Positions 1 through 7,799 of a DNA stretch of 64,000 bases are shown here, piece after piece (positions within the stretch are counted from its first letter, which is position 1; the number at the start of each line of letters is the position of its first letter). The position numbers and the translations under genes are program-made. Origin of the DNA: Gp6-AA40 sp963742105. Its GTDB lineage: Bacteria; Acidobacteriota; Vicinamibacteria; Vicinamibacterales; UBA2999. Under the pieces are notes generated by a model that saw nothing but the letters and a program-made list of their open reading frames with translations, was not told the DNA's origin and ran no database searches. Where the stretch lies: assembly GCA_963742105.1 (NCBI GenBank), contig CAVUKN010000001.1, positions 62,001 through 126,000 on the forward strand. Reading direction: 5' to 3'.

Positions 1-1002
1 CAGCGAAGCCCGAGCGTCAGGATGCGGTCGAGCAGCCGCTCGTAGCGTCACGCCGTGAACCTCGGCTGATTCCGCGAAATCTTCCCCATAGGCCAGGTTG
101 GGGTTCGGGTTGGCCTCCAGCACCTGCGGGCGCCCCTCCTCGTCCAGCCGGAAGTCGATGCGGGCGTAGCCGTTCAGGTCGAGTGCACGGTAGGCGCGCC
201 GGGCAATGCGATGAATCCGTTCGGCGAGCGCCGTCGTCCAGGTCTGCCTTGTCGGTCATGATTCCGTGGCGCTTCTGGTACTGCGTACTCCACTTGACCC
301 GCTCGGTCGCAATCCGCCAGCGGTTGTCGGGCATCTTGTCGAACGACATCTCCCACACCGGCAGCGTCTCGAGCCGTTCGTTGCCGATGACGCCGACGTA
401 GAGCTCGCGTCCGTCGATGAACCGCTCGACGATCGCGGCGGTGCCGAGGTTCTCGTGGATGAAGTGGACCCGCTTCGCGAGCTGCTCGGTGTTCTCGACG
501 ACCGACGCCTGCGAGATGCCGGCGGACGCTTCGAAGAAGAGCGACTTCACGATCAGCGGGAACTGCAGCCGTCTTGGACAGCTGCGGCTTCCGTCCCCGG
601 CCGGACCACGGTGAAGTCGGGAACCGGGATGCGGTGATAGGCGAGCAGCTTCTTCGAGAGCGCCTTGTCGCGGGCCAGGATCAGGCCGCGCGGATTGCAC
701 CCGGTGTACGGCAGGCGCAGCAGCTCCAGGTAGCTGACGACGTTCTGGTCGAAGGTGGTGACGTCGGCGAACGCCTCCATCAGGTTGAACACGATGTGCG
801 GCTTGAACTCCTCGATCGCGGTCCTGATGCCGCTCAGGTTGTCGTGCGTGCCGAGCACGCGGACCTCGTGACCGACTTCGCGCAGCGTTTCGATCACGTC
901 GTACTCCATCTTCCACTCGGCTTCGAGGATGTCGATGCCGGCGGTGTCGTCGGGCGGCACCAGGTGTTCGTGGACGAGGGCGAGAACGCGGCGCTTCTTC
1001 AC
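1..1002 (-). CDS. ATP-grasp ligase, D-alanine-D-alanine ligase type (runs off left edge, frameshifted)
   Basis: The protein resembles the D-alanine-D-alanine ligase family of ATP-grasp enzymes, which join a carboxylate to an amine through an acyl phosphate. The N-terminal half is read from the GTG at 1002 and contains a Rossmann-like start and an NLMEAF segment. The ATP-grasp region follows in other frames, with LIVKS (ATP-binding lysine), an IVERFIDGREL segment and a metal-binding EANPNPN. Single-base shifts lie near 570, 224 and 48, and the C terminus lies beyond base 1. The GTG start overlaps the stop of the upstream metallopeptidase gene (GTGA), so the two are probably translated together. 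The true substrate cannot be read from sequence: it may be a peptide or amino-acid ligase and not the cell-wall enzyme Ddl. Confidence 0.8.
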
Positions 1003-2027
1003 AGGAACAGCCGATGCCCGCCGCTGTGCAGGTAGTTCATCGCCTGCACCGTCAGCAGTACGGTGAACTCCTGGCGCGCGACGTCTTCCGGTACGGCCAG
1101 GCGCAGCCGCAGCTCGCGGCAGCGCGCGATCATGTCTTCGAGGACCTGGTCGATGGTGTACTGGAAGATGCCCGTCCAGTTGGCGACGACGCGGCGGACC
1201 GGCCGGCGGATGCGCGAGATGAACTGGGCGGCGGTGAGGTTGCGCGGCGAATTCCGGGGCGTCGGAGAAGATCCGGCGGAGATCGCGATCGTAGAAGTTG
1301 GGATAGTCCACGCCGTAGTGTTTGCGTTTGGTCCGGTAATGCTGCCGCAGCGTCTTGCGCAGCTTCGGCAGCGGGTCGACTTCGACCGGATTGTCGATGC
1401 GCGGCTCGTGCGTCGCGCAACGACTTGCATCAGGCTGTCCATGTATTCCAGCTTCTTCAGCGCGGGCCAGCCGGCGTAGCGCGTCCGCCACTCGCTGTTC
1501 GGCGTCAGCCACACGGCAAAGGTCTCGGCGAAGTCCTCGTCGGGATGGCTCTGCGCGTACCACGAATCGAGATGCAGCACGAAGCTCTTGCTGTGCGGCC
1601 GCGGCGTGTAGAACTCGGGATACGGCGTCGACGGGTTGCCGAAGATCTCGCGGCGCTGCCGCTTCAGTCGCAGCCGGAACGCGTTGTCGAGCGCGTGCCC
1701 GGCCTCGTGGCGAAGGATGCGCATGCCCCATTCGTGCTCGCCGCCTTCGACTTCGAACATCTGCGCTTCTTCGAGCTTCTCCAGCCGCGGATGCGCCAGG
1801 TAGAAGGGGATGGCGATCGAGGTGGCGCCGTCGGGAGTGAACCACTCGTCGGCCAGGTAGAAGTGGATCGGCAGGCGGAGTCCGCGGGCGTCCAGCTCGC
1901 CGCGCAGCTGATCGATCCGGCCTGCGAGCGTGCCCTCGATGCGCAGCGGCAGGTCGGCGAGGCGGATGTCGAGCAACTGCTCGTCCCCGAATTCCGGCCA
2001 GTCGTCACCGATTTTTGGCTGCCTCAT
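999..2027 (-). CDS. Putative zinc-binding metallopeptidase (HEAGH), frameshifted
   Basis: This is a cytoplasmic-looking protein of about 340 residues without a signal peptide. Residues 107-111 form a gluzincin-type HEAGH motif in the segment ILRHEAGHALDNA. An acidic DFAETFAVW segment about 60 residues later could supply the third metal ligand. The reading frame breaks near 1420 and 1250 and recovers, which restores a continuous protein to QAMNYLHSGGHRLFL. The ATG at 2027 is the first Met giving a compact N terminus; a longer reading would begin at 2204 inside the divergent pepF gene. It overlaps the following ATP-grasp gene by four bases. I recognise the fold only as a putative zinc peptidase, and the substrate is unknown. 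Confidence 0.72.
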   Translation of the reverse strand: MRQPKIGDDWPEFGDEQLLDIRLADLPLRIEGTLAGRIDQLRGELDARGLRLPIHFYLADEWFTPDGATSIAIPFYLAHPRLEKLEEAQMFEVEGGEHEWGMRILRHEAGHALDNAFRLRLKRQRREIFGNPSTPYPEFYTPRPHSKSFVLHLDSWYAQSHPDEDFAETFAVWLTPNSEWRTRYAGWPALKKLEYMDSLMQVVARRTSRASTIRSKSTRCRSCARRCGSITGPNANTTAWTIPTSTIAISAGSSPTPRNSPRNLTAAQFISRIRRPVRRVVANWTGIFQYTIDQVLEDMIARCRELRLRLAVPEDVARQEFTVLLTVQAMNYLHSGGHRLFL

Positions 2028-2080
2028 GCCGTCCGCGGTTAGAGAATACAGGGAATAGGGTAGGGTGAGGTGTGACTCCC

Positions 2081-2085
2081 GGAGG
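2081..2085 (+). promoter_or_regulatory. Ribosome binding site for the M3 oligopeptidase
   Basis: GGAGG lies six bases before the ATG at 2092. It selects that start over the ATG at 2065 and gives a clean signal peptide. Confidence 0.7.
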
Positions 2086-2091
2086 CTGCGG

Positions 2092-3952
2092 ATGAGACCC
2101 TTGCTCGTTTCAGGCGTGGTGGTGTGTATGTCGGTGGCGATACTCGGGCAGGAGCGCGATCGGGCAAAAGTCGCGGACAAGTACAAGTGGAATCTGGCGG
2201 ACATCTATCCGTCGGAGGCGGCGTGGCGCGCGGAGAAGGAGCGGGTCCTCGCTGAAGTGCCTCGGCTGCACGACTCGCGCGGAAAGCTCGCGGCGTCGCC
2301 GCAGACGCTGGCCGACACGCTGGAACTGATGTCACGGCTGGACAAGGAATTGTCGCGGCTGTATGTCTACGCCAGCATGCTGTCTGACCTCGATACGCGC
2401 GTGTCGGGCCCGCAAGGGATGCAGCAGGAGATGCAGCAGGCATATGCGACCTTCTCCGCCGAAGCCTCCTACATCGAGCCGGAGATCCTGAAGATCGGCG
2501 GCGCGACGATCGACCAGTTCGTAGCCGCTGAACCGCGCCTCAAGATCTACGCCTTCTACCTCCACGACATCGTCCGGCGCGCGTCGCACACGCTGAGCGA
2601 CGGGGAAGAGAAGATTCTTGCCAATGCCGGTCCGCTCGGCGGCTCGGCGAGCAACATCTACAACATCCTTGCGAATGCCGACTTTCCGTATCCGATCGTG
2701 AAGTTCAGCGATCGCGAGGTCAAGGTTGACCAGGCCAACTACGGCGCGCTGCGCACCTCGCCGAATCGGGAGGATCGGAAGCTCGCCATGTCCTCGTTCT
2801 TCGGCGCGCTCGGCTCCTTCAGCCGCACCTTCGGGACGACGCTCGACAGCGAAGTCCAGAAGGTCCGGTTCTACGCGAAGTCACGCAACTACAAGACCGA
2901 TCTCGAGCTGGCGCTCGATGGCCCGAACATCCCGACGTCGGTCTACACACGGTTGATCGACGGTGTCGAACCGGAACCTGGCGACGTTCCACCGCTACCT
3001 GCGGCTGCGCAAGAAGATGCTGGGAGTCAGCGATCAGCTCCATTACTACGATCTCTACGCGCCGCTGGTGAAAGAGGTGAACCTGAAATACACGCCTGAT
3101 GAGGCGATGAAGCACGTCATCGACGCGGTGAAGCCGCTCGGCCCTGATTACGCCGCGATTGTCCAGAAGGCGTTCAGCGAGCGGTGGGTCGACTTCTATC
3201 CGACGGAGGGGAAGCAGTCAGGCGCGTATTCGAACGGCGGGGCCTATGACGTCCACCCGTTCATGCTGCTGAACTATCTGGGCGAGTACAACGACGTCAG
3301 CACGCTGGCGCACGAGCTGGGGCACACGATGCACAGCTATTACTCGAACAAGACCCAGCCGTACGCGACTGCCAGTTACCAGACGTTCGTGGCCGAGGTC
3401 GCGTCGACCTTCAACGAGGCCCTGCTGATGGACTACATGCTCAAGCAGATCAAAGACAAACCGACGCGGCTGGCGCTGCTGGGCAATTACCTGGAGAACG
3501 CCAAGGCGACGGTGTTCCGTCAGACGCAGTTCGCCGAGTTCGAACTGCGGATGCACGAGATTGCGGAGAAGGGTCAGCCGATCACCGGCGACGCCCTGGC
3601 CAATTTGTATCTCGATATCACCAGGCGCTACTACGGCGACAAGGAAGGGATCACCGTGGTGGACGACTACATCAAGCACGAGTGGAGCTATATCCCGCAC
3701 TTCTACCGCGACTTCTATGTCTTCCAGTACGCCACCTCGTTCACCGCGGCTGAAGCGCTCTCGTCGAAGGTGCTGTCGGGCGACAAGGCGGCCACCGAAC
3801 GGTACCTGCGATTCATCAGCGCCGGCGGCTCGAAGTACCCGATTGATCTTCTCAAGGACGCGGGCGTAGACATGACAACCGACGAGCCGCTCGATCTGAC
3901 GATCAAGAAGATGAACGCGGTGATGGACGAGATGGAAGCGCTGCTGAATTGA
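2092..3952 (+). CDS. pepF: Oligoendopeptidase F-like M3 metallopeptidase, exported, frameshifted
   Basis: This is a zinc oligopeptidase of family M3 that would cut short peptides. The start has a Sec-type signal (MRPLLVSGVVVCMSVAIL, then GQ), so the enzyme probably acts in the periplasm, unlike the classical cytoplasmic PepF. An alpha-helical N-terminal lobe precedes the catalytic HELGHTMHSYY segment at 3311-3343, and the third ligand should lie in the following VAEVASTFNEAL stretch. One frame break at about 2971 separates the lobes; deleting one C from GAACCGG restores the family reading VERNLATF. About 620 residues is normal for the family. The gene is divergent from the metallopeptidase gene, with a 64-base gap. 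Confidence 0.9.
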
Positions 3953-3954
3953 TG

Positions 3955-4020
3955 ATTGACCATTCGAAACATTTGAAAATTTGATTCGCTGTCACGTGAT
4001 CAATGTTCAGATTGGTCAAT
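3955..4020. repeat. AT-rich inverted repeat, attggtcaat word family
   Basis: attgaccattcgaaac near 3955 is answered by gttcagattggtcaat ending at 4020. This forms an imperfect inverted repeat of about 20-base arms just after pepF. Its words recur at 4641-4735 and 12831-12910. The AT content contrasts strongly with the surrounding genes. Confidence 0.7.
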
Positions 4021-4084
4021 CGTCGATTCATATAGCGCCGGCAAGTCGCGCGCGCGAGGCATGGGCGATGCACCGTCGCCAGGC

Positions 4085-4660
4085 ATGAAGTCACTGTTGA
4101 TCGCATTCGGACTCCTGGGCGCCACGGCAACACCACCGCAGCACCACGCGGCCAACATCACGCTCCCGCTGCACCTCACCGGCGCCCTCATCAGCGCCGG
4201 CGGGGTCGGCAATCCGACCGGAACAGGGCGGGTCGAACTGCAAATCAAGCGCTGGTCGTCCGCGAACGAGCGCAGCGCCCTGCTCAAGGCGCTGACGGAG
4301 AAAGGGCAGGACGAGCTCCTGCATCAACTCAGCGGCGCCAAGTCGGTTGGTACCATCCGCGTCAACACGCAGCTCGCGTGGGACTTGCGCTACGCGCGCG
4401 AGATCCCTGACGAGGAAGGTGGGACGCGCGTGTTCCTGGCCACCGATCGGCCGATGAGCGCATGGGAGATCTGGAACGAGCCGCGGTACTCGCAGTATCC
4501 GTTCACGTTGATCGATCTGCGATTCCCGCCGGAAGGTGAGCCGACCGGAGCGTTGATGCTGGCGGCGAAGGTCACGCCGGACAAGGACGGCCGGTTCGTC
4601 AACGTCGAGAATTTCGCGACGCAGCCGATCCAGATGACGGACGTTCACATTGAACATTGA
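4085..4660 (+). CDS. Secreted protein of unknown function
   Basis: This is a protein of about 190 residues whose first residues (MKSLLIAFGLLGATATP) form a signal peptide, so it is probably periplasmic or surface-exposed. A start at 4061 would add eight residues before the signal and is less likely. The mature part is rich in beta-strand-forming stretches (RVELQIKRW, GTIRVNTQLAWDLRYAREIP) and contains no catalytic motif that I recognise. It ends in HIEH, and these last codons already belong to the intergenic attgaccaat repeat. It converges on the kinase-like gene. Function is unknown. Confidence 0.65.
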   Translation: MKSLLIAFGLLGATATPPQHHAANITLPLHLTGALISAGGVGNPTGTGRVELQIKRWSSANERSALLKALTEKGQDELLHQLSGAKSVGTIRVNTQLAWDLRYAREIPDEEGGTRVFLATDRPMSAWEIWNEPRYSQYPFTLIDLRFPPEGEPTGALMLAAKVTPDKDGRFVNVENFATQPIQMTDVHIEH

Positions 4661-4735
4661 CCAATTTGAAGATTTGAACATCCCAATTAGGCAACAGCAA
4701 TTGGTCAATGTTCAGATTGGTCAATCGTCAATACG
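4641..4735. repeat. Inverted repeat at a convergent junction, attggtcaat family
   Basis: The left arm (attgaacattgaccaattt, from 4649) and the right arm (attggtcaatgttcagattgg, from 4700) are imperfect complements. Both flanking genes stop inside the arms: the plus-strand gene at 4660 and the minus-strand gene at 4721. The sequence could act as a bidirectional terminator, although no clear T-run follows. Confidence 0.75.
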
Positions 4736-5899
4736 AATCGGACAAGGACCTGCGTCGGCGATCTGGCGGACGCGGTCCTTGAACACTGCGACCCACTGCT
4801 GCAGGTCGCGTTCATCGTCGGTCGCGGTCTGAAACTCGGGGAAGCGCGCGCGGCGGAAGAAGTCGCGAAGCTGCTCGTCGGTCAACGCCGTGAGACCGTC
4901 GGCGACCTGCCGTCGCGCGGCTTCGGAGATCTGCGCGTTGGGAAACGTGCCGCCGCGCCAGGGCAGCGCGTGCATGCTGACGCGACAGGCTGAACGATCC
5001 TGCCAGACCGGCAGCGCTCCCCAGCTGCCGATGTTTACCTTCGTGGGACCGAACGTGGCCCCGAGATCCTGAATCATGGCCAGTGGCCTGACGCAGTCCG
5101 GGACCGGAGTCGACGGGGTGCCGTCGAGGCAGACGAGCCGCTGGTTCTCGGGCTTGTTATCCCAGTGTGCGAGGAACACGGCAGTAAGCCGCAGCGCGTC
5201 GAGGTCGTCGAGATGGGCGGTGTTGTTCTGCACTTCCCACCACGCCCATCCCTCGGCGTCGTCGGTCTCGATCGCAGGAGCGGGGAACCGGCGTTCGAGC
5301 GCCACCCAATCGAAGTCGGTATAGCCGTTGGCGAAGCCGCCCGGTCCAAGCAGCTCACGGGTGGAGGTCCACGTGGCGGCGACGGTGGTCATAAACGGAT
5401 CGCGCGGGCACCCGTAACAGCGGAGTCGCGGCACGATGTCGACCTCGTCCGCCGGAAAGCCCAGCGCGCGCAGCAGCCGGGTGCCCGCCACCTCTCCTTG
5501 AATCTCCGGGTTGCGGCCGTACTTCACCTTGACCACCATGCCGCCATCGAGCACACAGTTGAACTTGGCCGTCGTGCCGGATGGCGACTCGTTGACGAAC
5601 CGGCAGCTGTGAACGTCGCGCACCGCCCCGTCACGTAACAACGGAGGGCTCGTCGTGAATGAGGCGCGATCGGTTGACGACAGCCGCCATTCGGCGCGGC
5701 GTAGCATCGCGTCGCGCCGCTGCCGGGCATCGGGTCCGGACAGATGCCAATCCGCGGACGTCTCGGGTACGTAATTGCCAAGAGGTGGCGCGCCGTGGTG
5801 CTGCGCGGCCGCGAGGAACGTGGTCACTGAGGCGAGAGTTACTAGGACGAGGATCGCGGTGATCACCCCGGCGCGCATGCCAGGACAGGTCAGCAACAT
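4721..5899 (-). CDS. Secreted protein with protein-kinase-like motifs
   Basis: This is a 392-residue protein (385 from the second Met at 5878) with an N-terminal hydrophobic signal or anchor ending near AAAQHHG. Four elements occur in the order of a protein kinase. A lysine lies in MVVKVKYG (residues 121-128). A glutamate-bearing helix is EIQGEVAGTRLLRALGF (132-148). HWDNKPEN at 245-252 closely matches the HRDLKPEN catalytic loop. IQDLG at 276-280 sits where DFG is expected. Six or more cysteines, several in pairs (CYGC at 161-164), fit an extracytoplasmic protein. I do not recognise a named family; secreted FAM20-like or HipA-like kinases are the nearest concept. No frameshift is present. 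The upstream gap carries the GTAGCTG repeat array. Confidence 0.6.
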   Translation of the reverse strand: MLLTCPGMRAGVITAILVLVTLASVTTFLAAAQHHGAPPLGNYVPETSADWHLSGPDARQRRDAMLRRAEWRLSSTDRASFTTSPPLLRDGAVRDVHSCRFVNESPSGTTAKFNCVLDGGMVVKVKYGRNPEIQGEVAGTRLLRALGFPADEVDIVPRLRCYGCPRDPFMTTVAATWTSTRELLGPGGFANGYTDFDWVALERRFPAPAIETDDAEGWAWWEVQNNTAHLDDLDALRLTAVFLAHWDNKPENQRLVCLDGTPSTPVPDCVRPLAMIQDLGATFGPTKVNIGSWGALPVWQDRSACRVSMHALPWRGGTFPNAQISEAARRQVADGLTALTDEQLRDFFRRARFPEFQTATDDERDLQQWVAVFKDRVRQIADAGPCPIRIDD

Positions 5900-5930
5900 G
5901 CGGGCCAGCTCGGCTGGGGACTAGCTGGTA

Positions 5931-6084
5931 GCGAGTAGCTGGTAGCGGGTAGCTGGTAGCCGGTAGCTGGTAGCCGGTAGCTGGTAGCCGGTGGCCAGCC
6001 GGTAGCTGGTAGCTCGTAGCCGGTGGCAGCGGTCGGGGGGTATGGCCACCAGCTACCCGCTACCAGCTACCAGCTACCAGCTAC
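5931..6084. repeat. Short tandem array GTAGCTGGTAGCC with an inverted copy
   Basis: From 5931 to about 6024 the words ggtagctggtagcc and ggtagcgggtagct repeat about ten times. After a 20-base gap the complement (ccagctacc, four copies) runs from 6049 to 6084. A transcript would fold into a long imperfect hairpin. The array lies between the arginase stop and the start of the secreted kinase-like gene. It lacks constant repeats and unique spacers, so it is not a CRISPR. Confidence 0.85.
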
Positions 6085-6989
6085 AGAATGTTCTTCCCCA
6101 GCGCCGACAGCGCCAGCTCGGTGGCAAACTCGGCGGTCGTGTTGCGCACGTCGAGTGTGGGGTTCACTTCGACCAGGTCGAGGGCGACGAGTCGCTGTGA
6201 GTCCGCAACCAACTCCATGATCATGTGCGCCTCGCGGTAGTCGAAACCGCCTTTGACCGGCGTGCCGACGCCTGGCGCGATGGCCGGATCGCACACGTCC
6301 AGGTCGAACGAGACGTGCACGCCACCCGTGCCGGACGTCGCGATCGCGATGGCGCGTTCGGCGATGACGGCAATGCCGGATCGGTCGATGTCCTTCATGG
6401 TGAAGGTGTGGATGCCCGAGGCGCGGATCTGCGCCTTCTCCTCTTCGTCGATGTTGCGGATGCCGACCAGGACCGTATGGGCTGGCGAGATCGACGGGTT
6501 GGATCCGATACGGGAGAGCTCCGCCGGCTCATTCCCGAGGAGCGCCGCCAGTGGCATGCCGTGCACGTTGCCGCTGGTGGAAGTCGCCGGCGTGTTCATG
6601 TCCCCGTGAGCGTCGATCCAGATCAGGCCAAGCGGCTGACGGTGCTCGCGTCGCACCCAATCGGCACTGGCGGCAACCGACCCCGCGGCCAGGCTGTGGT
6701 CGCCCCCGAGCACCAGTGGAATGGCTCCGCGGTTGAGTGCGTCGAGGCACGTCGCGTAAAGGCGCTCGCATACCGCCGCAATCTCGTGAACGTACTTCTT
6801 CCGGTTGTCGGCTTCGTGATGCAGCTCGCGAATCGGTGCCTGGACGTTGCCGCGGTCCACCACGGTGCGCCCGAGTGCGGCGATCTGATCCCCGAGCCCC
6901 GCGATCCGGAACGCGGACGGCCCCATGTCGACCCCGCGCCGCCCGCCACCAAGATCGAGGGGAACGCCGATGATGTGAATCGGTTTCAA
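6081..6989 (-). CDS. rocF: Arginase
   Basis: Arginase hydrolyses arginine to ornithine and urea using a two-manganese centre. The metal-binding motifs are all present: GGDHSLA, WIDAHGDMN and SFDLDVCDP, followed by a C-terminal EVNP. I choose the TTG at 6989 because LKPIHIIGVPLDLG matches the usual first residues of arginases. The in-frame ATG at 7064 would add 25 residues encoded by the intergenic caactcccaac repeat. At about 303 residues the length is typical. The stop overlaps the GTAGCTG array. It lies downstream of the secreted methyltransferase on the same strand, but nothing suggests a shared function. Confidence 0.93.
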   Translation of the reverse strand: MKPIHIIGVPLDLGGGRRGVDMGPSAFRIAGLGDQIAALGRTVVDRGNVQAPIRELHHEADNRKKYVHEIAAVCERLYATCLDALNRGAIPLVLGGDHSLAAGSVAASADWVRREHRQPLGLIWIDAHGDMNTPATSTSGNVHGMPLAALLGNEPAELSRIGSNPSISPAHTVLVGIRNIDEEEKAQIRASGIHTFTMKDIDRSGIAVIAERAIAIATSGTGGVHVSFDLDVCDPAIAPGVGTPVKGGFDYREAHMIMELVADSQRLVALDLVEVNPTLDVRNTTAEFATELALSALGKNIL

Positions 6990-7110
6990 CTCCCAACTCC
7001 CAACATCTATCGTGTCCCCAATTCCCAAGGTTCGGTCGATGCCCAACCCGCCCGCATCCGCCAAGGCCTTTGGGAGTTGGACCAGCGAAGCCGTTGGGAG
7101 TTGGAAGTTA
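6985..7110. repeat. Word repeat caactcccaac between arginase and methyltransferase genes
   Basis: Tandem caactcccaactcccaac at 6987-7003 and ccaattccca near 7017 face gggagttgga and gggagttggaag near 7074-7108, so the words form an inverted pair. The same word family recurs at 20333, 36876, 55071 and 59728. Confidence 0.75.
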
Positions 7111-7743
7111 CCGCAGTTTTACTGAAACAGACATCCCCTCGCTCCCTGGCGACACGATGGACGTGAACAGCTGCGGGTGTGTCTGGATGGCCTTGAGAAA
7201 CGGCTCCATCTCCGTCTTCTTGTTGACGACGTTGTGGGCGGTGAAGACGGCGCCTGGAGTCATGCGCGGGAAGACCAGATCGAAGAATTTCTGATAGTCG
7301 GGCTTCCAGGCGTCGAGGAATACGAAGTCAAATGCTCCCTGGACCTTCGGGATCTCCTTGAAGGCGTCGCCGTGCACGACCCGGACGACGTCGGTGAGCC
7401 CGGCGCGGCGGATGTTCTCGGCCGCCTCTTTCGCACGCTGCGGGTCGTACTCGATGCTGACGACCTTGCCGCCGGTTTCGCGTGCGCCGAGCCCAAGCCA
7501 GATCCCGCTGTAACCGCTCGCGGCGCCGATCTCGAGGATCGACTTCGCGCCGCGCGTCGCGACCAGGACGCGAAGGAACCGGCCGTCCTCCTCGGAGATC
7601 GCAAGCTGTCCCTTGTCGGCGGCACGGATGCTCTTCAGCATCGATTCAATCTGAGGAGTGAGTGCGCCGGACGCCTTGCTTTGCGCAAGAGAGGGAGCGA
7701 CGAATAACAGACCGCTCATCAGAACGAGACCACAAACACGCAT
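7108..7743 (-). CDS. O-methyltransferase family protein with a signal peptide
   Basis: This is a class I SAM-dependent O-methyltransferase of the catechol O-methyltransferase-like family 3. Motif I is seen as LEIGAASGYSGIWLG. The acidic SAM-binding residue lies in VVSIEYDP, and the metal-binding segment is VFLDAWKPDY. The N terminus is a convincing Sec signal (MRVCGLVLMSGLLFVAPSLAQ), which is odd because SAM is cytoplasmic. Either the protein is exported and inactive or scavenging, or the hydrophobic stretch anchors it. At 211 residues it is complete. The last residues run up to the gggagttgga repeat. Confidence 0.8.
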   Translation of the reverse strand: MRVCGLVLMSGLLFVAPSLAQSKASGALTPQIESMLKSIRAADKGQLAISEEDGRFLRVLVATRGAKSILEIGAASGYSGIWLGLGARETGGKVVSIEYDPQRAKEAAENIRRAGLTDVVRVVHGDAFKEIPKVQGAFDFVFLDAWKPDYQKFFDLVFPRMTPGAVFTAHNVVNKKTEMEPFLKAIQTHPQLFTSIVSPGSEGMSVSVKLR

Positions 7744-7799
7744 CGGGCGATTCTACGTCGTCGTTCGCATCGTTGGACCGAACGGTGCGATTCGAACGA

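Noticed and set aside
3953..4060. An insertion sequence or its remnant marked by the inverted repeats
   Set aside because: There is no transposase, no target duplication, and the arms are short, AT-rich words repeated at other gene ends.
5931..6084. Possible CRISPR array
   Set aside because: The copies are 7-14 bases, degenerate and contiguous, with no constant 25-40-base repeat and no unique spacers; no cas genes are near.
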